Source of the DNA: Pedobacter jeongneungensis
GTDB lineage: Bacteria; Bacteroidota; Bacteroidia; Sphingobacteriales; Sphingobacteriaceae
Direction: 5' to 3'
DNA length: 64,000 nt
Assembly: GCF_000633455.1 (NCBI RefSeq)
Contig: NZ_AYMG01000042.1
Location: forward strand, 20,514-84,513
Under the pieces are notes generated by a model that saw nothing but the letters and a program-made list of their open reading frames with translations, did not search any database and had not been told where the DNA came from. Below are positions 35,545-43,969 of the stretch, piece after piece (the first letter of the stretch is position 1; the number at the start of each line of letters is the position of its first letter). The translations under genes and the position numbers were made by a program.

Positions 35545-36675
35545 ATGATTATTAAACCACTCAAAAAATTAAATGCATGGCTTCACCTCTGGCTTGGTTT
35601 AGCCTCAGGCATTGTAGTCGTTATCCTGGGAATTACAGGTTGCATATTGGTTTTTGAGCAGGAAATAAAAAGTTTAAGCTCTCCCTGGTTGTTTGCCGAA
35701 AAGCCGGCCGGGGGAGCTATACTCCCACCCTCTAAAATTTACCGATCAGTTAAAAACCAGTTGCCCGGTAAAGAAATTCATTCTGTTTGGTACCACGGCG
35801 AAAACAGATCGGCAGCGGTTACCATCAATTCGGACTCTACTGTTTATGTAAATCCATATACGGCAAAAGTAATTGCAATGGTACATCATGAGGATTTTTT
35901 TGAATTTATAGACGATGGTCACCGGAGGCTCTGGTTACCAGATAAAATCGGCAAACAGGTAATCGGCTGGTCTACCTTTATATTCTTCATTTTATTAATC
36001 ACCGGACTAATCTTGTGGTGGCCAAAAAAATGGAATAAAACCGGGAAAGATCAAAGTTTTAAAATAAAGTGGAAGGCCCGTTTTAAAAGGGTTAATTACG
36101 ACCTGCACAATGTACTGGGTTTTTACTCCCTGCTTTTTGCATTAATAATGGCCATAACTGGCCTGATTATGAGTTTTAGCTGGTTTAACAAAGGTATTTA
36201 TTGGTTAACAGGCGGTGTTGGTAACCCGCGTAAGCAACAAACCGAAGTTTTTAATGCAGCACCCAATACCATGCTCCAGCAGGTAGATCTGGTTTGGCTA
36301 AAGGTTCAGAATACAATTGCACTTTATAATAAAGATCAGATTATCGTCTCTTTCCCTGATGAGGCTAACGAAGCGATTTATGCCTGTACAGATATGATAA
36401 ATGGATATTGGAGAGATTTATATTTTAACCCTGCCACCCTTCAGCTCACGCAATCGGCCGGAAAACCATTATCGCAACTTGCCTTTGCCGATCAGGTAAG
36501 GAAGTTAAATTATAGCCTGCACGTAGGTGCGTTTGCCGGTTTATCAAGCAAGGTTGTTTTCTTCTTTGCCAGCTTAATCTGTGCCAGTTTACCCATTACC
36601 GGATTTTACATCTGGTGGGGCAAAAAGAAGAAAAAACCTAAGCGTAAAAACATTCTCAACCCCTTAAAAGCTTAA
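35545..36675 (+). CDS. PepSY-associated TM protein (XusC-like siderophore reductase)
   Basis: 376 residues. Four membrane helices at ~15-37, 140-160, 190-212 and 330-350. Conserved His are found in LNAWLHLWLGL, VHHEDFFEFIDDGHRRLW, VNYDLHNVLGFY and LNYSLHVGAFAGL, as expected for inner-membrane PepSY-TM proteins thought to bind haem and reduce ferric siderophores. The end is a very basic cytoplasmic tail (WWGKKKKKPKRKN). It begins 10 bp after the DUF4374 gene and ends 3 bp before the next receptor gene. Confidence 0.88.
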   Translation: MIIKPLKKLNAWLHLWLGLASGIVVVILGITGCILVFEQEIKSLSSPWLFAEKPAGGAILPPSKIYRSVKNQLPGKEIHSVWYHGENRSAAVTINSDSTVYVNPYTAKVIAMVHHEDFFEFIDDGHRRLWLPDKIGKQVIGWSTFIFFILLITGLILWWPKKWNKTGKDQSFKIKWKARFKRVNYDLHNVLGFYSLLFALIMAITGLIMSFSWFNKGIYWLTGGVGNPRKQQTEVFNAAPNTMLQQVDLVWLKVQNTIALYNKDQIIVSFPDEANEAIYACTDMINGYWRDLYFNPATLQLTQSAGKPLSQLAFADQVRKLNYSLHVGAFAGLSSKVVFFFASLICASLPITGFYIWWGKKKKKPKRKNILNPLKA

Positions 36676-36678
36676 TTT

Positions 36679-39168
36679 ATGTACACATTCCATTTTTTTG
36701 CTTCAGGTAAAACACCTGATGTTAGTAAAGTATTGCCTTATATTTTTTTGCTTTTATTCTGCTTTTTATCCAGCAAGAAGGTTTTCGCACAGTCCGATCC
36801 GGCAATTAACGGTATCGTGGTAATGGAAAATGGCAGCCCTGTAGAATTTGCTTCCGTAGCCCTGCAAGATGCAGAAGGTAAAGGCATAAAAGGAACCTTA
36901 ACCGATTCTTTGGGCCGTTTTTCTTTCCCCGCCTTGCAACATGGCAAATACCGTGTTAAAATTTCGAATATGGGATATATTACCCATCATACCGATATTA
37001 TCCAGGTTACTGCACAGCACAGAATAGTACTTTTGGGCAAATTAAAACTAATGGAAGATGCCCAGACCTTAGGTTCGGTTAATATTTCCGTTCAGAAAAA
37101 AGTGATTGAGCAAAGTATCGATAAAATGACTATTAATGTAGAAAACAGTATATTATCAGAAGGTAATACCGCATTAGAATTGTTACAGCGTGCACCGGGT
37201 GTTAAGGTTGATGACGAAGGCAAGATTTCGTTAAAAGGCAGAGCAGGTGTAAATGTAATGATCAATGGAAAACTCACTTACCTTTCGCCTGCAGAACTCA
37301 GCGTATTGTTAAAGGGAACAAATTCGGCATCAGTATATAAAATAGAAATCATGGCCAACCCCTCTGCCAAATACGACGCTGCGGGCAATGCGGGCATCAT
37401 TAACATCGTGATGAAGAAAAACCAGATGAAGGGCATGAATGGCTCGGTTAGTGTTAATGGTGGTGCGGGCAGAAAAGCAAGGTATGGTTCGGGTTTTAGC
37501 CTTAACTATAAAAATGCAGGTTTTAATGTTTTCGGGAGTTACAATTATGCTTACCGTGGGGAAACCGAATACCTTGATTTTAGCAGGCGTTTTTATACCA
37601 ATGGAATTGTTGCAGGCAATTATGACCGGATTTCCAATCAACATACCGAAACCAACGAACCTTTAAATACCAACAATTTCCGTGTGGGGATGGATGTGGA
37701 TATAGATCAAAAAAACATCATCGGATTTTTGATCAACGGAAATATTGGCAAGTATTTACATGATAGTAAAACCAGCAATATCTTACAGAACCAAACTGGC
37801 GTGATTCAATCGGAAATGGCGACGACCAATTACGATCAGCAAAACTGGAGCAATACCACCTACAACCTTAACTACCTGCGCAAATTTAAAAAGGAAGCCC
37901 AAACGCTCAGTGCCGATGTAGATTTTGCAAGCAACAGCTTTACTTCAAAATTAAATTTAGATACTTATACCGCGCCAAATGCCTCAGCCGCAGTACAAAC
38001 CAGCAACAGAAAAGGTTATGTTCCTGCCAAAACCAATGTATATGTGGCCAAGGTAGATTATACCGATCAATTGGGTAAAGTCATAAAAATAGATGGCGGT
38101 TTAAAAAGTTCTTTCATCACTTCTGATAACAACCTCGTTTATCAAAATTTAACGGAAGGCGCCTGGGTGTACGATCCTGCCAGCAGTAACTATTTCAAGT
38201 ACGAAGAACAGATCCACGCGGCTTACCTGAACCTTAACCGTGAGTTTAAAGCCTTTACCATCCAATTGGGTTTAAGGGGAGAATATACCCACACTTTAGG
38301 TAATCAGGTAACAACAGGTTCCGTAATAAAAAGAGATTATTTTCAGTTGTTCCCTAATGTGGCGTTGAATAAAAGTGCTGGAGAAAACAACCAGTTTCAA
38401 CTGGCTTATAGCCGCAGGATCCAACGGCCCGATTATGGCGATTTAAATCCTTTCAGGGTATTCAGAGATCCGCTTTTATATTATGAAGGAAATCCTTATT
38501 TAACACCAGAACTTACTCAGAACATTGTTTTAAGTCACATTTTTAAAGGTAAATACACCACCTCTTTAAACTATAGTCGTACTACTGATGTAATTACCTG
38601 GGTAACTGGCCAGATTGATAACCTGAACACTACTTACGAGCGGCCGCAAAACCTTAAAAGCCTGGTGAATTATGGCATCAGTTTTACCGGACAAACCAAT
38701 TACTTCGGCTGGTGGACGGCAACCAATTTCGCCAATATTTATAATAATGTGTACCGTGGTGGCGAAGAATCGGGAACGTTTAAAAACAGCCAGGTTAGCT
38801 TTACCATTAACACTCAGAACTCATTTAAATTGGGTGGTGGTTATAGTGCTGAGTTAAATGCCTATTTCAATTCGAAATCGGTTTATGGCATCTCCACAGA
38901 AAAAGCATATCACGCTGTATCTGCAGCATTTCAAAAAAACCTGCTGAAAGATAAAGGCAGTATTAAACTGTTGGTAAACGACATTTTTCAATCGAGCCAG
39001 TACAAACAGTTTACCCGTTATCAGAACATCGATATGAACAGCCACGTAAATGTTGATGGCAGAAGAGTGATGTTATCATTTTCTTACCGCTTTGGTAATC
39101 CCTTCAATATAAAGGAGCGAAAAAATGGCAATGATGATATCCAGAACAGGATAAAGGGTGGTGGATAA
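36679..39168 (+). CDS. second TonB-dependent barrel protein (OMP_b-brl_3 type)
   Basis: 829 residues. Signal peptide ends near KVFAQS. CarboxypepD-reg-like domain at ~40-125 (INGIVVMENGSPVEFASVAL, GKYRVKISNMGY). Plug-like region at ~150-235 (ALELLQRAPGVKVDDEGKIS, GRAGVNVMINGKLTYLSPAE, IEIMANPSAKYDAAGNAGII). The remaining 600 residues form the barrel, ending RRVMLSFSYRFGNPFNIK plus a charged tail. It is the last gene of the iron operon. A second substrate range or a receptor for a different chelate is possible. Confidence 0.87.
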   Translation: MYTFHFFASGKTPDVSKVLPYIFLLLFCFLSSKKVFAQSDPAINGIVVMENGSPVEFASVALQDAEGKGIKGTLTDSLGRFSFPALQHGKYRVKISNMGYITHHTDIIQVTAQHRIVLLGKLKLMEDAQTLGSVNISVQKKVIEQSIDKMTINVENSILSEGNTALELLQRAPGVKVDDEGKISLKGRAGVNVMINGKLTYLSPAELSVLLKGTNSASVYKIEIMANPSAKYDAAGNAGIINIVMKKNQMKGMNGSVSVNGGAGRKARYGSGFSLNYKNAGFNVFGSYNYAYRGETEYLDFSRRFYTNGIVAGNYDRISNQHTETNEPLNTNNFRVGMDVDIDQKNIIGFLINGNIGKYLHDSKTSNILQNQTGVIQSEMATTNYDQQNWSNTTYNLNYLRKFKKEAQTLSADVDFASNSFTSKLNLDTYTAPNASAAVQTSNRKGYVPAKTNVYVAKVDYTDQLGKVIKIDGGLKSSFITSDNNLVYQNLTEGAWVYDPASSNYFKYEEQIHAAYLNLNREFKAFTIQLGLRGEYTHTLGNQVTTGSVIKRDYFQLFPNVALNKSAGENNQFQLAYSRRIQRPDYGDLNPFRVFRDPLLYYEGNPYLTPELTQNIVLSHIFKGKYTTSLNYSRTTDVITWVTGQIDNLNTTYERPQNLKSLVNYGISFTGQTNYFGWWTATNFANIYNNVYRGGEESGTFKNSQVSFTINTQNSFKLGGGYSAELNAYFNSKSVYGISTEKAYHAVSAAFQKNLLKDKGSIKLLVNDIFQSSQYKQFTRYQNIDMNSHVNVDGRRVMLSFSYRFGNPFNIKERKNGNDDIQNRIKGGG

Positions 39169-39245
39169 TCAAATATTTTCTTACATTAGTTAAAACTATA
39201 TCCCTTAAGTTGAGTTGAAATAATAGAAACCAATGAAAAATAAGT

Positions 39246-39608
39246 ATGGAAAAAAGGGAAACAAAAACACGTTTAATTAATGAAATTACCACCACCGGAC
39301 TACAAACCGCTGCTCAAAAATTAGGGGCTTCTGCAACTAAAAAACAAATTAGAAAAAGCGTTTCTAAAAACCTCAGTTTAATTGATCAATTATTGCGTAT
39401 TGCTTTAATTAAAAGCAAAGATCCTTCAAAACGGGCGCAAAGAAATATGGAATTTATTGGCCTTGGTGTTATTGCAGCACATTCCTTTTACAACGGATTG
39501 AAAAAGAAAAAGCGCCTATGGATTTTTGAAGGGGTATTTTTAACCGCAGCACTTGGAGGCGTGCTTTTGGCTACCCAGCTTAAAGCGGTGAAACAACAGA
39601 TCAGATAA
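39246..39608 (+). CDS. hypothetical protein with C-terminal membrane segment
   Basis: 120 residues. The first ~65 are charged and helical (SATKKQIRKSVSKNLSLIDQ). Then two short hydrophobic stretches appear (EFIGLGVIAAHSFYNGL and IFEGVFLTAALGGVLLATQ) around a Lys-rich turn KKKKRLW. No family is recognised. It is followed by a strong terminator and lies 77 bp after the iron operon, perhaps as a separate transcript. Confidence 0.6.
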   Translation: MEKRETKTRLINEITTTGLQTAAQKLGASATKKQIRKSVSKNLSLIDQLLRIALIKSKDPSKRAQRNMEFIGLGVIAAHSFYNGLKKKKRLWIFEGVFLTAALGGVLLATQLKAVKQQIR

Positions 39609-39623
39609 TTAAAATCGCAATAG

Positions 39624-39667
39624 ATCTTCATTTTGATCCGCTATCGGATCGAAATGAAGATTTTTTC
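39624..39667 (+). terminator. strong bidirectional terminator
   Basis: ATCTTCATTTTGATCCG, loop CTAT, CGGATCGAAATGAAGAT, followed by TTTTTT: a 17-bp stem with one mismatch. It lies between the convergent genes ending at 39608 (+) and 39681 (-). Confidence 0.85.
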
Positions 39668-39680
39668 TATGCGCATTTAT

Positions 39681-40421
39681 TTAAACCAATACCGAACCAC
39701 CATCAACATAAATTACCTGCCCGGTACCATATTGTTGCTTCATAGTATATAAAAATGTTTGCGCAATATCGCCCGCTTCGCCTACACGCTTTACAGGTAA
39801 GCTTTCGCCAACATTGGTATACAGGTTATTTCTGTCCGCTTCGCTCATACTGTTCCATAAATTGGTTTTAACCACACCCGGTGCTACCAGGTTTACCCTT
39901 ACTGGTGCCAGTTCTACGGCCATTGCACGTGTAAAACCTTCCATTGCTGCACAGATACTAGCTGCTACAGCCCAGCCAGCTCCCGGCCTCGGACTAGCCG
40001 TTCCTCCTGTTAAATTAATAGAACCACCTGCTTTAATTTTCTTCGCTCCATATTTAACAGCAGCAAAAGCACCCCAATACCTTAAATTAAAAAACTGTCT
40101 GGCGGTTTCAATATCGGTTTCATCAATGGTATGCAAAGTCAGATTTTCGCCTGCGGTATACACCAGATGATCGAAAGGCGCTATCGAATTAAAAAAATCT
40201 TTAATGTTTTCCTCTTTACTCAGGTCAACCGTTAAACCGCTGCAATTTTCAGGTAATGATGCTATAGCCTCATCTATTCTACTTTGATTACCTGAAACGA
40301 TTATTACTTTTGCGCCGTCATGCGCCGCAGCCAGGGCTGTTGCTAATCCTAAACCTGAGCTTCCACCCAATATGATCACTGTTTTGCCTTCCAGTGTAAA
40401 TTCATTTGCTTTTATTTTCAT
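39681..40421 (-). CDS. SDR-like protein lacking the YxxxK active site
   Basis: 246 residues from the ATG at 40421; the upstream frame to 40475 runs through the promoter/operator region. The Rossmann part is normal (VIILGGSSGLGLATALAAAH, glycines 19-25), as is the VNLVAPG and GTGQVIYVDGGSVLV end. At the catalytic place, where classical SDRs read YGASKAALEG, the sequence is AASICAAMEG. Both Tyr and Lys are thus replaced. It may bind NAD(P) as a sensor or use another mechanism. It is divergent from a Crp-family regulator at 40538. Confidence 0.85.
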   Translation of the reverse strand: MKIKANEFTLEGKTVIILGGSSGLGLATALAAAHDGAKVIIVSGNQSRIDEAIASLPENCSGLTVDLSKEENIKDFFNSIAPFDHLVYTAGENLTLHTIDETDIETARQFFNLRYWGAFAAVKYGAKKIKAGGSINLTGGTASPRPGAGWAVAASICAAMEGFTRAMAVELAPVRVNLVAPGVVKTNLWNSMSEADRNNLYTNVGESLPVKRVGEAGDIAQTFLYTMKQQYGTGQVIYVDGGSVLV

Positions 40422-40468
40422 GATGTTGTAATTTGATGCAAATTTTAGGATATCGGTGTCCAATCTAC

Positions 40469-40482
40469 TTACCAATTGGTAA
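40469..40482. promoter_or_regulatory. perfect palindromic operator candidate
   Basis: TTACCAATTGGTAA, a 14-bp perfect palindrome in the SDR/Crp divergent region. It overlaps the TTG element (40476-40478) of the regulator's promoter, so a bound protein would block that promoter and could control both genes. Confidence 0.55.
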
Positions 40483-40506
40483 ATTCGATTAGTGCTTATA
40501 TTTTTG
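40476..40506 (+). promoter_or_regulatory. promoter of the Crp-family gene
   Basis: TTG 40476-40478, 20-bp spacer, TATTTTTG 40499-40506: a full match to the Bacteroidota consensus, 32 bp before the ATG at 40538. Confidence 0.6.
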
Positions 40507-40537
40507 TGCCATTCAATTCCACGAATTACAATCCCAA

Positions 40538-41107
40538 ATGTCTAATCCACTCACCTATTTCCTTAACCAATACCATCCATTTTCGGCCGCGGCAGAAAAA
40601 TATATTGAAGCAGCTTTTATATCCAAAACCTTTAAAGAAGGAGAAGAACTCTCAGCTCCGGGCAGTATCAATAAAGAACTTTTTTTTATTGTAAATGGTA
40701 TACTCAGAATTATGATCCGGAATGAAAAAGGAAATGAAGTAACCCATTATTTTTTAAAAGAAAATCAGTTTTGTACCATACTAAACAGTTTTCATAACCA
40801 GATACCGGCAGAAGAATGTATCCAGGCAGCCTGTAATTGCGAAGTATTATATGTCAATAGAAACGCACTCTTAAACCTTTACAAGCAGGTACCCTATCTC
40901 CATACGCTGATTGATCAGATTACACAACAAGCTTTGATCGATAAAATCAATATCCGAAATATCTATTTAGGACAGGATTCTGCCAATAGATACCGTTTAT
41001 TTATGAACCGACAGGCTGATGTTGCACGACGGGTTTCCTTAACAGATACCGCATCATACCTGGGCATAACACCACAATCTTTGTCCCGGATCAGAAAACA
41101 GATTTAA
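40538..41107 (+). CDS. Crp/Fnr family transcriptional regulator
   Basis: 189 residues. A cyclic-nucleotide-binding-like beta roll at ~20-120 (FKEGEELSAPGSINKELFFI, VNGILRIMIRNEKGNEVTHY) lacks the Arg-Ser pair used for cAMP. A helix and a compact HTH follow (RVSLTDTASYLGITPQSLSR) with the end IRKQI. This short type is abundant in Bacteroidota and often sits beside an oxidoreductase gene, as here opposite the SDR. The ligand is unknown. Confidence 0.88.
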   Translation: MSNPLTYFLNQYHPFSAAAEKYIEAAFISKTFKEGEELSAPGSINKELFFIVNGILRIMIRNEKGNEVTHYFLKENQFCTILNSFHNQIPAEECIQAACNCEVLYVNRNALLNLYKQVPYLHTLIDQITQQALIDKINIRNIYLGQDSANRYRLFMNRQADVARRVSLTDTASYLGITPQSLSRIRKQI

Positions 41108-41223
41108 CAGATATTAACCCTGGATTTTTATTTATTTAGTAAATCATCAACAATACAAAACATTATCACGCTTTTGGTGTTAAATTTTATTGCTAATCAC
41201 TTAATGGGTAAGGAATTTGTACT

Positions 41224-41592
41224 ATGGGGAAAAAAATATGTTTATTGGAGGATGATGAGGGAATACGTGAGATTATCGAAATGATATTGACCGATGAACA
41301 ATATGAAGTATATGGCTTCTCTAACGTAAAGGATTTTATGGCCTTTGAAGATAAAGGATCACAGGATTTATATTTACTTGATGTGAGGCTTCCTGATGGT
41401 AATGGTTTAGCCGTTTGCGACAACCTGAAAAACAATGAAGCCACTAAAAGCATACCGATTATGATGATGAGCGCTCATGCAGGACTAAATGAAATGCGAC
41501 GGGACTGTAAGGCTGAAGATTTTATTGCCAAACCTTTTGATATTTTCGACTTGCTTAAAAAGGTCGATCGTCAGTTAAGTAAGGGCAATTAA
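41224..41592 (+). CDS. stand-alone response regulator receiver
   Basis: 122 residues, one receiver domain with no output domain. Acidic pocket Glu9-Asp10-Asp11, phospho-acceptor Asp53 in LLDVRLPDG, Ser83 in MMMSAHAG and Lys103 in AKPFD. It has no adjacent kinase. The PAS kinase at 18124 also lacks a partner, but the distance (21 kb) gives no real link. It may act in a phosphorelay or bind a target directly. Confidence 0.9.
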   Translation: MGKKICLLEDDEGIREIIEMILTDEQYEVYGFSNVKDFMAFEDKGSQDLYLLDVRLPDGNGLAVCDNLKNNEATKSIPIMMMSAHAGLNEMRRDCKAEDFIAKPFDIFDLLKKVDRQLSKGN

Positions 41593-41650
41593 TAACAGAT
41601 TTATAAATCATTGTTATGGCCTGTGTTTCCACAGACCATTAAAAATTTAA
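41592..41650. terminator. hairpins between convergent genes
   Basis: ATAACAGATTTATAAATCAT-TGTTAT forms one dyad and GGCCTGTG-TTT-CCACAGACC a second with one mismatch, followed by AAAAATTT. They lie between the receiver gene (+) and the lipoprotein gene (-). The T-run is weak. Confidence 0.35.
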
Positions 41651-41662
41651 TACTGAATTTAC

Positions 41663-42301
41663 CTAAGCTTTCAGCTCCATAATAAAAATATAACCTTGGG
41701 CAGAGTTAAATTGCACATTAACCACATAATTTTTACCGTTATTCTTAAAAGCATATACGGAAAAAGGTTCATCATCTGATAAACCGATTGTACGGCGTTT
41801 ACCGTTCCATAAGTTTTCTTTCAGTTTATTCCTTAAGGCCTCGTTAGCGGTTTCATTAGCCGGATAATTTCCTTTGTATAGTTGCTTCGCACCTATTTTG
41901 GTGATATAATCGTTAATATTTTTCTCGAATAAACTTCGGCTGAAATTTTGTCCATCTACATTTTCAAAAACCAGTACACCAAGTTTCCCTTCTGTAGTGT
42001 ACACATCTTTACCGGTATAGTTCTCCAGTTTTTCATTTTCAAAAACTTCCGATAAGCCGTCTTTTTCGTCTAAAATTTTAAATTCTTTAGAAGGTTTAAA
42101 AAAAGGAAAGTTGCCTATTTCTTTTGTTTCAGGAATGCTTTCCCAATCAACAATTGTAGTGTTAACACTTTCGTTAGCTTTTGGTTGCTCAACAGTTGTG
42201 GTTAAAATGCTGTCTTTAGGATTTTCATCCGCTTTCTTTTCTTTGTTGTTACAAGAAACCAGGGCCACTCCAAGTACGAGGGCAATTGCTGTTTTTTTCA
42301 T
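41663..42301 (-). CDS. lipoprotein of unknown function
   Basis: 212 residues. A lipoprotein signal with lipobox ALVSC (~Cys17) is followed by NNKEKKADEN, a charged linker. The body contains FFKPSKEFKILDEKDGLSEV, LGVLVFENVDGQNFSRSLFE and a C-terminal strand YVVNVQFNSAQGYIFIMELK. The family is not recognised with certainty, but it looks like envelope lipoproteins common in Pedobacter. It is transcribed alone. Confidence 0.7.
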   Translation of the reverse strand: MKKTAIALVLGVALVSCNNKEKKADENPKDSILTTTVEQPKANESVNTTIVDWESIPETKEIGNFPFFKPSKEFKILDEKDGLSEVFENEKLENYTGKDVYTTEGKLGVLVFENVDGQNFSRSLFEKNINDYITKIGAKQLYKGNYPANETANEALRNKLKENLWNGKRRTIGLSDDEPFSVYAFKNNGKNYVVNVQFNSAQGYIFIMELKA

Positions 42302-42504
42302 AGAGGCTTTTAGGGTTGATTACGTTTTAGGATGATTTTTTGTTTTCCGATCTCTGTTTGTTCAAAAATGATGCCCGGATTCTATACCGTCCATAATTGA
42401 TTTTAGCATATTCTTATGACACTTTTTCATCAGAAAATTGTTCAGTTTGTATATCCCATAGCGCAATGGGTATTTGGTCTTCAACATGATTTAAAAAACA
42501 AAAA

Positions 42505-43299
42505 ATGGATTTACAATTAAAGAATAAAACAGCTTTTATAAGTGGTTCTACCGCAGGTATTGGATTCGCAATTGCCGAGAGTTTATTAAAAGAAGGTGTA
42601 AATGTAATCATCAATGGCCGATCACAAGGCAGCATAGATGAGGCCGTAAAAAATTTAAAAAATATTGGAGGGAGTGGAACTGTTTCGGGTATCGCCGCCG
42701 ATTTTTCTAATGCGGAAGAAGTAAGCAGGCTCATTGCTCAACTTCCTGAAATAGATATCCTGATTAATAATGCAGGTATTTTCGAACCCAAAGCTTTTGA
42801 AGAAATCAGTGATGAAGACTGGTTCAGGTTTTTTGAAGTAAATGTAATGAGCGGCATTCGTTTGTCGCGAGAGTTGTTCCCGAAAATGCTAAAGAAAAAC
42901 TGGGGACGCATTATCTTCATTTCGAGCGAATCGGCTGTATTTATTCCTGATGAAATGATCCACTACGGTATGACTAAAACAGCACAATTGGCGGTAAGTC
43001 GTGGCCTGGCCGAACTAAGCAAAGGAACAGAAGTAACCGTTAACTCCATTTTGCCTGGCCCTACAAAATCAAAAGGTGTGGGTGCTTTTATTGAAGATTT
43101 AGCAAAAAAAGGGAATATTACCGTAGCAGAAGTAGAAACAGATTTCTTTAAAAATATGCGTCCTACCTCATTATTACAACGCTTTTTGGATGTAAGCGAA
43201 ATTGCAAATGCAGTAACATTTTATTCAAGTCCTTTAGCCTCTGGAACAAATGGCGCAGCCATCAGGGTAGAAGGAGGATTGATAAGATCGATATTATAG
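42505..43299 (+). CDS. SDR family oxidoreductase
   Basis: 264 residues. Cofactor motif SGSTAGIGFAIAE (~14-26), NNAG in ILINNAGIFEP, catalytic Ser in FISSESAV, and Tyr and Lys in HYGMTKTAQLAVSR. The insert GAFIEDLAKKGNITVAEVE before the C-terminal GTNGAAIRVEGG is typical of a subgroup of FabG-like oxidoreductases. It should reduce a ketone or oxidise an alcohol with NADP(H). It stands alone with repeats on its 3' side. Confidence 0.9.
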   Translation: MDLQLKNKTAFISGSTAGIGFAIAESLLKEGVNVIINGRSQGSIDEAVKNLKNIGGSGTVSGIAADFSNAEEVSRLIAQLPEIDILINNAGIFEPKAFEEISDEDWFRFFEVNVMSGIRLSRELFPKMLKKNWGRIIFISSESAVFIPDEMIHYGMTKTAQLAVSRGLAELSKGTEVTVNSILPGPTKSKGVGAFIEDLAKKGNITVAEVETDFFKNMRPTSLLQRFLDVSEIANAVTFYSSPLASGTNGAAIRVEGGLIRSIL

Positions 43300-43969
43300 C
43301 GGGATTGTATTGTCATTCTGAACGGAGTGAAGAATCTTTTAAAACGATCCGTCATTCCCGCGCAGGCGGGAGTCTTAATGCAATTTACAAGCCATACTAA
43401 AGCATTACGATTCCCAATCAAGTTGGGAATGACGATCTCGCGCAGCCTCCCATTTTACCAAAAAGATCTGTCTTTTATATTGATTTTATGAAATAATTAT
43501 CCCTCAGGATGACAAACTATTAGAATAGCATGGTCGTCATTTCGACTGGAGCACAGCGAAATGGAGAAATCTTTTAACATAGTTTAAAGATTTCTCTACT
43601 GCGGTCGAAATGACGATCCGACTATACCTGTATCACAAATAATTGACCTATGGAAATGATAATTCCTTGTAGCCTCCAAAACACAAAAAAACTTTTATTT
43701 ATATTGATTTTATACAATAAATTATCTCTAAGGATGATAATTGCTCGAATTATTTTCCGTGTTTTCAGTGCTTCCGTGGCTAAAAATAATCGCTATACCT
43801 TCGATTGCGCTCTTGTTGATTAATATCTAAGAAAAGTCGTCAATTGCGAGGAGGAACGACAGCTTGTCCCGATTTCTCAGGGAAGCAATCTTACAACTAT
43901 CGCTATAACCCATAGTAGTAAGATTGCTTCGTCGGCTGAAAAAGCCTTCTCGCAATGACGATTTCTCCT
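43300..43969. repeat. cluster of three different palindromic repeats
   Basis: 670 bp with no gene. Three elements with inverted ends follow one another: 43350-43434 (GTCATTCCCGCG ... TTGGGAATGACG), 43535-43615 (CGTCATTTCGACTGG ... GGTCGAAATGACG) and 43838-43960 (CGTCAATTGCGAGG ... CTTCTCGCAATGACG). Between them lie short stretches such as TTATATTGATTTTAT that occur more than once. Confidence 0.8.

Noticed and set aside
43300..43969. Remains of a KdpD kinase domain downstream of the short kdpD
   Set aside because: No kinase motif in any frame; the region consists of palindromic repeats.
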